A stretch of DNA of 33,453 bases from Clostridia bacterium (GCA_017456625.1 JAFTJB010000152.1:1-33453); one strand, 5' to 3'; positions 23,801 to 31,859 are shown, counted from the stretch's first letter. The notes: a model not told the origin generated them from the sequence alone. Made by a program: numbers and translations.

Positions 23801-24219
23801 TTGACGAGCCCGAGGAGGGTGAGGATGAGCCCGTGCTGACCACGCTGACCGACGCGGATCTCTCTCCCTCCGGTATGGGTGACGATTATCATCTCACCTA
23901 CGAGTCCGCGGAGACCGAGCCTATGGACGAAGAGGTACAGGACGAGCTCTTTGCGGAGTTTGACGAAGAGGCAGAGGAGAACGCCGATGAGAAATTCATC
24001 GAGCCTGCTCCTGCCGCGCAGTATTCCTTGCCCGACGAGGATGCTCCCGCATTTGAATACGACGAGGAGGTCGAGGAGGAAGAAGCCGAAGAGGAGGCAG
24101 AGGAGATCGCACAGATCGATCCCGATGCGGACATTGACGACTCGCTTCTCGAAGAGGTTGAACAGACCTACGACGAGGACGAGCTTCCCGACATCGACGA
24201 TTCAAAGAATTACGAATAA
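20833..24219 (+). CDS. Surface protein with InlB B-repeats, membrane module and acidic cytoplasmic tail
   Basis: The 1128-residue protein has a signal peptide (about 1-36, cleavage near SASAAE). It also has one degenerate and three clearer InlB B-type repeats (about 182-240, 340-416, 417-496, 497-595), each with GYTFxGW-like cores and an AQW/AKW/ARW end. A fibronectin-like region follows (about 690-870). Membrane helices lie at about 877-901 and 928-955, with a short hydrophobic segment (911-926) between. After a basic stop (RRPKREKKK) comes a ~160-residue acidic tail, placed in the cytoplasm by the positive-inside rule. The start overlaps the previous stop (ATGA) with AAGGAGG nine bases upstream, so the pair is translationally coupled. 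B-repeats usually bind or space surface proteins. A strong terminator follows. Ligand unknown. Confidence 0.88.
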   Translation: MILRQKNIRRALLCVLLVTVMTVGMLVGAVLSASAAEIAGPYDLTVNFDKATASYCIGTGEYTPTSITSGVAIEDIPNGKHVVIRITPIDGYTLDTATCNSASIFVGSPAIDGATGKPYFEITIPSMASNYTYDVTCKERTFEVELKPSAFASAGATSIDYSVEGIDGNLSLTHKITPSIVLPNPAKPGYTFKRWEVRGAANEVYVLSNNELPNTMLNSVAIKTGVISVYPVFEPNKYKVTRYDYAFDLNAQDYRGETLGSFSWMAPMASIIYGQTATSAGDPAADGYVGYRLCTELDTDVINAIRSYISVTIAPTVNDAYGIPHRNDVSRYYLPEVYKLSYTYNGGNAIVGAVDQHTFNQTTELPTPTRKGYTFMGWLVTVDGKTVGTAPVTSLVGKTVGYAVTNEEDQTIYLSAQWKPITYDIEYDLDGGAFEGIDPAKKHTFDTPTPIPVPLKTGYNFKGWYINGLSEATNFADGKLPAQTISAGGTTITLKAKWVPKTFTVALDGNVGDTGDTVKFLETSLDGFFTFGQTYTGILSEAPERTGYTFKGFYTAITGGERYIDENGHGTEVEWLLDDEDNDGIVTLYARWEANPYDIRLEYDSDLVVSVTVGGKVYNLENFPEGIITVRYREPIEVIIVAIDGHKVVSWDGRDEAHANRFVKSYRHETASDILDLRIEILPALTAPSVKVDFATETVVSSDGNALREGVYAFFVDGAFWCEAEVGSSGAIYINGTRVESVKLIEECFGKELQVVARGRRGVTADSDPLTIAIPARPAAPELQYSVTLGQDKILLSILSGNAEQYQYSISQNSAAPSSVWLDTPEFSRLADGSALTPGTTYYVFVRVKSTATTPASLPILPPLSFRTEPVTDEIGLVVPMICLGITLLCQLVAIVLLLIRRQKSKKEQTLYGMAPISMLAVRFLPAEGLPVVLVLAALVVIAQAVLIYLLVTSDLVRRPKREKKKDEVKETEKPMIPTEAEERDAMHVFDEPEEGEDEPVLTTLTDADLSPSGMGDDYHLTYESAETEPMDEEVQDELFAEFDEEAEENADEKFIEPAPAAQYSLPDEDAPAFEYDEEVEEEEAEEEAEEIAQIDPDADIDDSLLEEVEQTYDEDELPDIDDSKNYE

Positions 24220-24228
24220 AACAAAAAG

Positions 24229-24268
24229 GAACGGAGGTCGCGTAAGCGGCTTCCGTTCTGCTTTTTTG
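24229..24268 (+). terminator. Intrinsic terminator after the InlB-repeat gene
   Basis: A 13-bp stem with two G-T pairs (24229-24241 with 24246-24258) closes a GTAA tetraloop and is followed by six T residues. It lies ten bases after the stop codon and defines the end of the two-gene operon. Confidence 0.9.
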
Positions 24269-24304
24269 TGCAAGCACTTCTTGATGGAGAAAAAGCAAAA
24301 CAAG

Positions 24305-24352
24305 TTGACAAAATCCGTATTTTGGTTTATAATAAACGTGGATCAAACCAAA
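24305..24352 (+). promoter_or_regulatory. Promoter of the GH20-like gene with overlapping operator-like repeats
   Basis: TTGACA (24305-24310) and TATAAT (24328-24333) are 17 bases apart. TTTGGTTT (24321-24328) is an exact inverse of AAACCAAA (24345-24352), and GTTTA-TAA-TAAAC (24325-24337) is a smaller palindrome over the -10 box. Both would place a repressor across the promoter. The regulator is unknown. Confidence 0.75.
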
Positions 24353-24377
24353 TACGAAATAAAGGTGGTTAAGAGCT

Positions 24378-26270
24378 ATGAAGATCAAATTTTTGGGTCT
24401 GACTGAGGACCAAAGCTTCGGAATTGCCGAGCTGAGGTCTCGCTTGTCCTTTGAATGTGACGATACAGGACTTGCCGTTGCAGCAGTGCAGGGGGCGGAA
24501 TTTTCTCTTCGCCGTACGAAAGATGGGGTCACGTTGACCTACGTACGTCCGCATCAGTTTTATCGCGGCATTTCCATGCTTGCCGATTTTATCACGAGCG
24601 GTGAAGAGGTGCTGACACAGCGTACCGACTACACCTTGCTATCCTATATGGCGGATATGTCGCGTAACGCGGTTTATAATATCCCCACGGCGAAGAAGAT
24701 GATCCGTCTTTTGGCACTTTGCGGCTACGATTCGCTCATGCTCTACACAGAGGACACCTACGAGATGCCCGAATACCCCTATTTCGGCTATATGCGCGGT
24801 CGCTTTACCAAGGCGGAGCTCAAGGAGCTGGATGATTACGGTTATCGCTTTGGAATTGAGCTGATTCCGTGTATTCAGACACTCGCACATCTCAACGCGA
24901 CCCTGCAGTGGAAGGAACACAACCCGATGGTCGATATCGATGACATCCTTCGTGTAGGTGCGGATGATGACGCCGTCTACCGCTTTATTGAGACGATGTT
25001 CAAGACCTGCCGTGAGTGCTTCCGCTCCCGCCGCATCAACGTCGGTATGGATGAGGCACACAACCTCGGCAGAGGCTCGTATCTTGATAAGTACGGTCCT
25101 GCGAAAAAGGCGGATATTATGATCGCGCATCTGAACCGCGTAGTGGAGATCGCGAAAAAATACGATTTTGCTCCCATGATATGGAGTGATATGTTCTTCC
25201 GTATGCAGTTTGGCGGAGTATACTACGTCAGCGAGGGAAGCGTCAAGCAGGAGGTCATCGATCTTGTTCCGCCCGAGGTGCAGCTCATCTATTGGGATTA
25301 CTATACCACACCCGCAAAGCGTCAGATGTTTGCGCACATGGTCAAGTGTCACGAGCAATTCAAGAATAATAAGATTGCCTTTGCGGGCGGCGTGAGCAAG
25401 TGGTACGGCTTTGCGCCCATCAACGAGTTTTCCATCAACTCCGCGCGTATCCAGATGGATATTTGCGATCAGAGTGAGAGAATGCGCGACATTATCGTCA
25501 CTGCGTGGGGAGATTCGGGTGCCGAGGCATCACAGTTTTCTGTTTTGTCCTCCATGCTTTACTATGCAGAGCGCACCTACCTTGTGGGAGATGCGGATGA
25601 AAAATGGATGGACGCGCGTTGCAAGCAATGCTTCGGCATTGGATACAGGGAGCTGCTCATGTTCGATCTTCCCGCCGAGGTTGGAATGACCGACGGCAAT
25701 CGCATTCAGCCCTCCAACTATCTGCTCTTCAATGATCCCATCAACGGACTCATGGATATGCGTATGGAGGCAGACCGCGTGGCATCCTATTACCGCGCGC
25801 ATACGGAAAAGCTCGTGCCCATGGTCGATCATCCCGAATGGGGATATATTTATGACGTTTACTACCGTCTGTGCGACGTTCTGACGCTCAAGAGCGACCT
25901 TTCCGTACGTATTCGTGCGGCATACAAGGCAGGGGACCGTGCGACGCTTGAGGCGATCGCGAACGGCGAGATCGACGTGATCGTCGAAAAGCTCGAGGTG
26001 TTCTGGCAGGTGCTCCGTACCCAGTGGCTGAAGGAGAACAAGAGCTTTGGTCTGGATGTGCAGGAGATCCGCATCGGCGGTCTCCGTCAGAGATTGCTCT
26101 CTGCGCAGATCACCCTCCGCGATTACCTTGCGGGCAAGATGGAGCACATTGAGGAGCTCGAAGAGGAGCAGCTGATGTTTGGACGTATGGGCTGCAGTGA
26201 TGTCTTTCCCGACAATCCCTACACCACCTATCATAATTTCAACTACATCATCACCGCCTGTGTGATGTAA
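24378..26270 (+). CDS. Glycoside hydrolase family 20-like beta-N-acetylhexosaminidase
   Basis: The 630-residue protein shows a short N-terminal alpha/beta domain (about 1-85) and a TIM barrel with YDSLMLYTEDTYEMPEYPYF, GIELIPCIQTLAHLN and the catalytic Asp225-Glu226 pair in INVGMDEAHNLG. In GH20 the Glu donates the proton and the Asp helps the substrate acetamido group attack. The expected activity is removal of terminal GlcNAc or GalNAc. No signal peptide is present, so the enzyme is cytoplasmic. The C-terminal ~200 residues are helical and charged. ATG 24378 has AAAGGTGG nine bases upstream. It has its own promoter and terminator, a single-gene unit. Confidence 0.87.
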   Translation: MKIKFLGLTEDQSFGIAELRSRLSFECDDTGLAVAAVQGAEFSLRRTKDGVTLTYVRPHQFYRGISMLADFITSGEEVLTQRTDYTLLSYMADMSRNAVYNIPTAKKMIRLLALCGYDSLMLYTEDTYEMPEYPYFGYMRGRFTKAELKELDDYGYRFGIELIPCIQTLAHLNATLQWKEHNPMVDIDDILRVGADDDAVYRFIETMFKTCRECFRSRRINVGMDEAHNLGRGSYLDKYGPAKKADIMIAHLNRVVEIAKKYDFAPMIWSDMFFRMQFGGVYYVSEGSVKQEVIDLVPPEVQLIYWDYYTTPAKRQMFAHMVKCHEQFKNNKIAFAGGVSKWYGFAPINEFSINSARIQMDICDQSERMRDIIVTAWGDSGAEASQFSVLSSMLYYAERTYLVGDADEKWMDARCKQCFGIGYRELLMFDLPAEVGMTDGNRIQPSNYLLFNDPINGLMDMRMEADRVASYYRAHTEKLVPMVDHPEWGYIYDVYYRLCDVLTLKSDLSVRIRAAYKAGDRATLEAIANGEIDVIVEKLEVFWQVLRTQWLKENKSFGLDVQEIRIGGLRQRLLSAQITLRDYLAGKMEHIEELEEEQLMFGRMGCSDVFPDNPYTTYHNFNYIITACVM

Positions 26271-26290
26271 TCTTGTGGGAAAATAAAAGT

Positions 26291-26328
26291 AAGGATCCTG
26301 CATCCGCGGAAGCAGGATCTTTCTTTTT
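26291..26328 (+). terminator. Intrinsic terminator after the GH20-like gene
   Basis: GATCCTGC (26294-26301) pairs with GCAGGATC (26312-26319), extended by weaker outer pairs, and is followed by TTTCTTTTTG. It starts 20 bases after the stop codon. Confidence 0.85.
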
Positions 26329-26374
26329 GTTGGTGTAAAAAAGAAAAAATGCCCCCACTTTCAAAAAGCCCCCC

Positions 26375-26404
26375 TTGACAGCGGTGTTTGCAGTATGATA
26401 CAAT
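26375..26404 (+). promoter_or_regulatory. Promoter of the first GH78-like gene
   Basis: TTGACA (26375-26380) and TACAAT (26399-26404) are separated by 18 bases. The leader to ATG 26439 is about 28 bases. Confidence 0.72.
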
Positions 26405-26438
26405 AAAAGAAAGAGACATTTGCCGAAGGAGAATTGAT

Positions 26439-28079
26439 ATGAAGCTTACGTCAACCGAACAAAGAACGATCCTGTTTCCCACACGTATCGTCAAGACAGA
26501 GGGGGCGGTGACCAACCCCGAGGTCATGCTGCTCGAGCGTTCGCCCGTTACCACGATGAAAGAAGCAACGGTTACCAAAATGGAAAAGACAGGCGCGGAA
26601 AATCCAAGTATTCTGTTGGATTTCGGCAAGGAGATACACGGAAGCCTGCGCATTGTCGTTGCAAAGCTCTGCCGTGGAAAAAGTAACCTCAAAATGCATC
26701 TGACCTTTGGCGAGTCGGTCTCCGAGGCGCTCTCCCGCGTAGGGGAGAAGGGCGCGACCAACGACCACTCTCCGCGTGATTTTGATATTCTGATCTCCAA
26801 TCTTTCCAACGTGGAATACGGATCGACGGGCTTCCGCTTTGTGCGTGTGGAGCTGATCGAGGAGGGCTCTGTGGAGCTTCGCTCGCTCGTTGCCGTCTCT
26901 AAGACTGCGAATATCGAAAAGCGCGGCTATTTCCGCACAAACGACGAGCTTTTCAATCGCATCATCGATACTGCCGCTTACACCTGCTACCTCAATTTGC
27001 AGGACGGCGTGATTTGGGACGGCATCAAGCGTGACCGCTTGGTGTGGGCGGGTGACCTCAACAGCGAGATCCTCACGCTTCTGTATCTTTACGGCCCCGT
27101 GGAGCACATCGGCAATTCGCTCGAGCACCTGCGCCTCGCTACGGCAGAGCACAGATGGATGAACACCATTCCGTCCTATTCCGCATGGTGGGCGATCAAC
27201 GTCATCCTCTATTACCGCATGAGCGGAGACCGCGAATTTTTGAATGAGAATATCGACCGCATCAACTCGATCCTTTCCGACTACGCGCTTTGCATCAGCG
27301 AGGACGGGACGGTGGATTTTGACCGCCTGGGAGATCCTGCGGCACATATGTACTACTATTTCGATTGGCCCACGCGCGATACGGATGATGCGGAGGTGGG
27401 AACGATGCTCCTTATCTACTATTTCGCGCAAAGAGTGATCGAGGCGGAGGTCGACGGCATTGATTCCAAGGTTGCCGAACAGCTCGCAGAGCGCGTTTCC
27501 CGTTATCTCGATGCACCGACGCTCATGAAGCAGACCTTAGCGTTCCAATCTATCTGCGGCGGCATGCGCGGGGATACGCTGGCAAGGCTTGAAGAGGGTG
27601 GTGCGCGCGGATTTAGCACGTTTATGTCTTATTTCCTGCTCAAGGGACTGACCGCCGCAGGCAGCACGCGTGCTCTGGAGCTTGCGAAGGACTACTATGG
27701 AGGGATGCTTTCCCGCGGTGCGACCACCTTCTGGGAGGATTTCGACATGGATTGGCTCGAGGGAAGCGGACGGATCGACGAGATCCCGAAGGAGGGAGAA
27801 AAGGATCTTCACGCCGACTACGGAAAATATTGCTACAAGAATTTGCGCCATAGCTTCTGCCACGGCTGGTCGAGCGGTGTGGTCGGCTGGGCATTTGAGG
27901 ACGTTTTGGGACTCCGTTTGCTCGATAACGCCTTCAAGAGGATATCGGTGAAGCCCAATCTGATGGGGCTGGAATGGATCGAAGCAAAGATCCCCGCGCC
28001 GCAGGGCGATATTCTGATCCGCGCCGAGGCAGGCAAGGCACCTATTGTGGAGCTTCCCGCAGGCATCGAGCTTGTGTAA
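26439..28079 (+). CDS. GH78-like (alpha-L-rhamnosidase type) glycosidase, short form
   Basis: The 546-residue protein is a six-hairpin (alpha/alpha)6 glycosidase of the alpha-L-rhamnosidase kind. A beta-sandwich part (about 1-165, with ILLDFGKEIHGSLRI) precedes the barrel, which begins GYFRTNDELFNRIIDTAAYT. The signature IKRDRLVWAGDLNSEILTL corresponds to the 'RDER..W.GD' motif of GH78. WAFEDVLGLRLLDNAFKRIS and the following strands form the C-terminal beta domain. It lacks the extra N-terminal domains of ~900-residue enzymes. No signal peptide is seen, so it is cytoplasmic. AAGGAG lies nine bases before ATG 26439; a frame open further upstream covers the promoter. The true substrate may differ from rhamnosides. 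Confidence 0.78.
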   Translation: MKLTSTEQRTILFPTRIVKTEGAVTNPEVMLLERSPVTTMKEATVTKMEKTGAENPSILLDFGKEIHGSLRIVVAKLCRGKSNLKMHLTFGESVSEALSRVGEKGATNDHSPRDFDILISNLSNVEYGSTGFRFVRVELIEEGSVELRSLVAVSKTANIEKRGYFRTNDELFNRIIDTAAYTCYLNLQDGVIWDGIKRDRLVWAGDLNSEILTLLYLYGPVEHIGNSLEHLRLATAEHRWMNTIPSYSAWWAINVILYYRMSGDREFLNENIDRINSILSDYALCISEDGTVDFDRLGDPAAHMYYYFDWPTRDTDDAEVGTMLLIYYFAQRVIEAEVDGIDSKVAEQLAERVSRYLDAPTLMKQTLAFQSICGGMRGDTLARLEEGGARGFSTFMSYFLLKGLTAAGSTRALELAKDYYGGMLSRGATTFWEDFDMDWLEGSGRIDEIPKEGEKDLHADYGKYCYKNLRHSFCHGWSSGVVGWAFEDVLGLRLLDNAFKRISVKPNLMGLEWIEAKIPAPQGDILIRAEAGKAPIVELPAGIELV

Positions 28080-28087
28080 AACAAAAG

Positions 28088-28120
28088 AACGCAACCGAGT
28101 GGCACTCGGTTGCGTTTTTT
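28088..28120. terminator. Bidirectional terminator between convergent genes
   Basis: A perfect 13-bp stem (28088-28100 with 28104-28116) with a GGC loop is followed by six T residues on the plus strand. The A run at 28083-28086 gives a shorter T run on the minus strand. It ends the GH78-like gene and the opposing lipoprotein gene. Confidence 0.9.
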
Positions 28121-28122
28121 GT

Positions 28123-28845
28123 TTACATCTCGGTATAGTCTGCCGCGTTTTCGGGGGGCAGGATGGCGGGCACTGCGCCGCGGTTGAGGAAGGAATAGGT
28201 GATGGAAAAGATATTTTGCAAGCCGTTCGACGTGGTGACGTTGAAGCGAAGTGAAAGACTGACCATATCCCCTAGCTGATCAAAGGATGCCATGAGAAGT
28301 CCTTCGTTGACGGTCAGCGTGTCGTCCGCAAGATAGGTCTTGACCGCATCTGCACCGATCTCCACCGCAAAGGCGATTCTGCTGCCCTCGGAGGTGAATT
28401 CCGCATCCTCAAGCATTTCCTCCGTTACGGTAGGGAGTGAGGAAGCGAAGGGATTGATGCAGAAAAATCTTGTGCATTCGCGCGTGAATACCTCCTTTGT
28501 ACTGCTTTCCTTGATCTTTGCGGGCTCCTCCTCGGTATCTCCAAAGTAGGTCTCGCCTAAAAAGTAGCCTTTGCGATAGGCAATTCCCTTGACAAAATAG
28601 CGCGCGTCGGTTGAGCCTTCACGCGTGACCGCGCAGTTATCTCCCTCGGTCATTACAAGAAATTTGCCGGAGGCACTTTGGTTATTGACCGTGAGGGAGA
28701 AATCGATGCTGGCGGTGTAGCCCGCGGTGTAGAGGTCAATAGCGTTTTTATACTGTCGGTGCACCGTTTCCGCATCACTTGCCGCACAGGCGGGAAGAGA
28801 GAGAAGCAGGAGCACGCACAGAAAAAGACAGAAAATTCGTTTCAT
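28123..28845 (-). CDS. Putative lipoprotein of unknown function
   Basis: The 240-residue protein begins MKRIFCLFLCVLLLLSLPACA, a type II signal peptide with lipobox LPAC, so Cys20 should be lipidated and the protein anchored outside the membrane. The mature part is mixed alpha/beta and rich in S, T and E, with no motif I recognise. ATG 28845 is chosen because GGAG lies just upstream and the lipobox then sits at the right distance; seven further codons in frame lack a ribosome site. It starts 17 bases after the second GH78-like gene and is probably co-transcribed with it, perhaps aiding sugar capture. Similarity to known solute-binding proteins is not visible. Confidence 0.8.
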   Translation of the reverse strand: MKRIFCLFLCVLLLLSLPACAASDAETVHRQYKNAIDLYTAGYTASIDFSLTVNNQSASGKFLVMTEGDNCAVTREGSTDARYFVKGIAYRKGYFLGETYFGDTEEEPAKIKESSTKEVFTRECTRFFCINPFASSLPTVTEEMLEDAEFTSEGSRIAFAVEIGADAVKTYLADDTLTVNEGLLMASFDQLGDMVSLSLRFNVTTSNGLQNIFSITYSFLNRGAVPAILPPENAADYTEM

Positions 28846-28862
28846 TGGGGTCTCCAATCGGA

Positions 28863-30797
28863 TCATTTAAAGAATTTGTGATAGTAGTAAACGGGCATAG
28901 CGCTCCAGCCGTGGCAAAGCGAGCCTGCGCGACCAAAGTCGTCAGCCCCCTTTTCGGTCTCCCATACGGTTCCCGTTCCGCCCTCAAGCATGGGCAGGTA
29001 GATTCGCTCGATGTCCACGAGGATATGCGCGCGGTATTTGGAGGAAACGGCGAGAAGCGCATCGTAGAAGAAGCAACGCATACTCAGGGAGGTCTGCGTC
29101 ATTTTGCCGTCCCATACCAGCTTGTGGGCAAGCTTTTCAGCCGCTTCGCCTGTTACGACACCCGCAAGGATCGCTAAGGCGTTTCCAAGCTGGCTGTATT
29201 TTTCGCCCTTGGGATAGTTGGTAAAGACTCCGCGCGTGGGGTCATAGAAGGTCTTGCGGATATTGATGCGCAGAGAGGGGACGAGTGCTTTGTAGGATTC
29301 TCTTGCATCCACGTCTCCAAGCTCCTCCGCCAATTCCGTCATGTGTTCGAGCGAGCGGAGAAGGAGACAGTTGAGAACGACGTGGGGATCTTCGGGGTCG
29401 CGCTCCTTGATTTTGTTGGAGAGTCCGTCGCTCCACTCATAGAAATTCCAAAGCTCGGGGAACTGCGGAACAAGTCCGTTCTTCATTTTGCTTGTAAACG
29501 TGCCGAGTACGCTCTTCATTTTTGGGAAAATGGAGCGCAGGAAACGCTTGTTTGCGCTGTATTTGTAGTGCTCGTACGCTTCGGTAATGAAGTGAAGCGA
29601 GAAGGAGGGAATGACGAGATCGAACGAGGAGGGATAGCAGATGGAAAGGAAGCCGTCGGGACGGTTGTCCTTTGCGATCAGCTCAAGGCTTGCGCGCGCG
29701 AATTCGTATTCGCCGAACGCGTGGTAGCCGCAGAGCATTTGATTGCGGCTGTCCATGGCGTAGAGCGCCTGCTCTCTCCATGGACAATCCTCGTAGTGCT
29801 CATGCATACAGAGGCGAAGGGTACGTACGCAGGCATCGTAAATGCGCTGCTGTGTTTCGGTCAGCCTCGGAGGCTGGAGGGTGTTGAGCGGATAGACGGT
29901 GGGGATCACGCCGAGCGTACGGATACGGATGGCGGTGGGATCCTCTGCCTTGATTTCAAGATAGCGACAAGCAATACGACGGAAGGGGTTGACGTAAGCG
30001 TTGAGTCCTTTTTTGGTAAAATACTCCGTATAGAAATTGCGGTTGCCGAGGATCGCGCGGACGCGACCGTCCCGAATGTGCTCACCCCAGGAGATTGTGA
30101 GCTTTTGCTCGGTGTGTGCCTCAAGCTCGAGGGAGAGGTAACCGACCTCCTCTCGACCGAGATCGTAAAGAAGCGTGCCGTCCTCCATACGCTTGATCAT
30201 ACGTCCGGAGGCAATTCGCTCGTGAACGAGCTTTTTGCAGGGACGGCGGCGCAGAGGAGGTGCCAGTGGGATCATGAAGCTATCATGGAAGCCCTCGCCC
30301 TCACCGAAGACCCAACGGTCCTCTGCGGCGGCATTGTAGTTCCATCCCCACCCCATCTGTCCCGTGATTTTACGCTCAAGGTGCTGTGCGTAGGTGTTGC
30401 TGAGTCGGCTTTTCGTGTCCTTGTTGGAAACGCAAACGCATTTTTCACCATCCCAGAGGGCAAAGCGGAGTGCCGCGTTTCCGTAGTAGTAGCAGGAGCA
30501 ATCCTTCAGTCCGTAATACCAAACGATAATGGCGATATGGTTTTTGCCACGCTTGCAGTAGTCGGTCAGATCCAATTCATCGTAGACCTTGTCATAGGGG
30601 TAGTCCGCATACTGTCCCGATGCGGCAAATCTTCCGTTGACGTAGAGTGCGTAGTTGCTGTCGGCGGAGATATATGCCGTTACGGCGTGCTCTCCCGTAT
30701 ATTCAAAGCCGGCGTAAAATTCACCGTATTCGTCGGGACGGGGATATTTGTTACACCAGATCCAAGAGGAATAATCAAAGGGTACCTTTTGTCTCAT
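28863..30797 (-). CDS. GH78-like alpha-L-rhamnosidase family protein
   Basis: The 644-residue protein has an N-terminal beta-sandwich of the rhamnosidase N domain (about 1-110, with AYISADSNYALYVNGRF and the ELDLTDYCKRGKN segment). A second beta domain (about 190-300) leads into an (alpha/alpha)6 barrel with LHFITEAYEHYKYS. The GH78 active-site region is EDCPWREQALYAMDSRNQ, containing the likely general acid Glu. The barrel ends with GGTGTVWET and LCHGWSAMPVYYY, as is common in GH78. No signal peptide is seen, so it is cytoplasmic. It starts at ATG 30797 with AAAGGA upstream and is followed by the lipoprotein gene. It differs from the other GH78-like gene, so it is not a recent duplicate. Confidence 0.84.
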   Translation of the reverse strand: MRQKVPFDYSSWIWCNKYPRPDEYGEFYAGFEYTGEHAVTAYISADSNYALYVNGRFAASGQYADYPYDKVYDELDLTDYCKRGKNHIAIIVWYYGLKDCSCYYYGNAALRFALWDGEKCVCVSNKDTKSRLSNTYAQHLERKITGQMGWGWNYNAAAEDRWVFGEGEGFHDSFMIPLAPPLRRRPCKKLVHERIASGRMIKRMEDGTLLYDLGREEVGYLSLELEAHTEQKLTISWGEHIRDGRVRAILGNRNFYTEYFTKKGLNAYVNPFRRIACRYLEIKAEDPTAIRIRTLGVIPTVYPLNTLQPPRLTETQQRIYDACVRTLRLCMHEHYEDCPWREQALYAMDSRNQMLCGYHAFGEYEFARASLELIAKDNRPDGFLSICYPSSFDLVIPSFSLHFITEAYEHYKYSANKRFLRSIFPKMKSVLGTFTSKMKNGLVPQFPELWNFYEWSDGLSNKIKERDPEDPHVVLNCLLLRSLEHMTELAEELGDVDARESYKALVPSLRINIRKTFYDPTRGVFTNYPKGEKYSQLGNALAILAGVVTGEAAEKLAHKLVWDGKMTQTSLSMRCFFYDALLAVSSKYRAHILVDIERIYLPMLEGGTGTVWETEKGADDFGRAGSLCHGWSAMPVYYYHKFFK

Positions 30798-30830
30798 GCT
30801 TTATTTTTCCTTTCAATAGGGGATATCAAT

Positions 30831-30859
30831 ATTTTATCATGAAAAGGGGGAATTGTCAA
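30831..30859 (-). promoter_or_regulatory. Promoter of the GH78-like / lipoprotein operon
   Basis: On the minus strand TTGACA (30859-30854) and TAAAAT (30836-30831) are 17 bases apart, giving a leader of about 28 bases before ATG 30797. Confidence 0.8.
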
Positions 30860-30929
30860 CAGAATTATGTCGTCAGCCGAGCGCGCGGCGGTCAATGCGT
30901 GCAAAAAAATATGAATGTTTTTTTGTCGG

Positions 30930-30958
30930 TTGACAAAACGTCGCAAATATAGTAAAAT
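30930..30958 (+). promoter_or_regulatory. Promoter of rsmA
   Basis: TTGACA (30930-30935) and TAAAAT (30953-30958) are 17 bases apart. The leader to ATG 30990 is about 25 bases. About 70 bases separate it from the divergent GH78 promoter, so the two do not overlap. Confidence 0.8.
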
Positions 30959-30989
30959 ATCAGTAATACAGATAAAAAGAGGAACAATT

Positions 30990-31853
30990 ATGAATTTGTG
31001 TGATTTGAAGACAGTACGGCAGATCATGTCGATGTTTAATCTGACCTTTCGCAAGGAATTCGGGCAGAATTTTCTGACCGAACGCACAGTGGTCGAGGAC
31101 ATCGCCGACTCCTGCTGTGACAAAGAAAATATGACCGTTTTGGAGATCGGCCCCGGAATTGGTACGCTGACGTATGAGCTTGCTCTGCGTGCGGAGCGCG
31201 TGGTTGCGCTTGAGATCGACCGCGGCTTGATCCCCGTTTTGCAGTACACGCTTGGGAGCTTTGGCAACGTCAAGGTCATCAATCAAGACGTGATGCAGAC
31301 AGATCTCGATGCGCTTTTGGCACCGTATTTCGCGCAAGGTCCCGTTTCGGTCTGCGCCAATCTTCCGTACTATATCACCACGCCGATCTTGATGAAGCTG
31401 CTTGAAAGTCGCCTCCCGTTTGAGACCATCAACATCATGATCCAAGCCGAGGTTGCCGACCGTCTGTGCGCAAAGGCGGGAAGCAAGGACTACGGCGCGA
31501 TCACTGCGGTTCTGGCGTACTACGGTCACGCGGAAAAGCTCTTTACCGTGCCTGCCGACCGCTTTGTGCCGGCTCCCAAGGTCAATTCCACCGTCATTTC
31601 CATTCGTCTCTATCACGACGAAAAGCCCTGTGTGCCCAAGAGCGAGGAAATGCTCTTCCGTACCATCAAAGCGGCATTCGGCCAGCGCCGTAAGACCTTG
31701 ATCAACGCGCTTGACGCGGGCTTGCCCGATCTCGATCGCCAAACCATCGATTCCGCTATCCGTGCCTGCGGCTTCGATCCCACCATCCGCGGCGAGCGTC
31801 TTGATATCCATGATTTCACTCGTCTGTCTGATGCGCTTTTGGGTGGGGATTGA
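30990..31853 (+). CDS. rsmA: 16S rRNA (adenine-N6,N6)-dimethyltransferase
   Basis: RsmA (KsgA) dimethylates two adjacent adenines in helix 45 of 16S rRNA late in small-subunit assembly, using S-adenosylmethionine. The 287-residue protein has KEFGQNFLT (22-30), the SAM-binding loop LEIGPGIGTLTYEL (51-64), the acidic ALEIDRGL, the catalytic NLPYYITTP (124-132) and a C-terminal helical domain with KAAFGQRRKTL. ATG 30990 has AGAGGA six bases upstream; a longer frame from 30915 crosses the promoter and is rejected. It is a single-gene unit with its own promoter and terminator. Confidence 0.97.
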   Translation: MNLCDLKTVRQIMSMFNLTFRKEFGQNFLTERTVVEDIADSCCDKENMTVLEIGPGIGTLTYELALRAERVVALEIDRGLIPVLQYTLGSFGNVKVINQDVMQTDLDALLAPYFAQGPVSVCANLPYYITTPILMKLLESRLPFETINIMIQAEVADRLCAKAGSKDYGAITAVLAYYGHAEKLFTVPADRFVPAPKVNSTVISIRLYHDEKPCVPKSEEMLFRTIKAAFGQRRKTLINALDAGLPDLDRQTIDSAIRACGFDPTIRGERLDIHDFTRLSDALLGGD

Positions 31854-31859
31854 GAATGT

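Noticed and set aside
29343..30842. 499-codon plus-strand frame opposite the second GH78-like gene
   Set aside because: Shadow of a GH78-like gene with clear motifs. It would also run over the promoter region of that gene.
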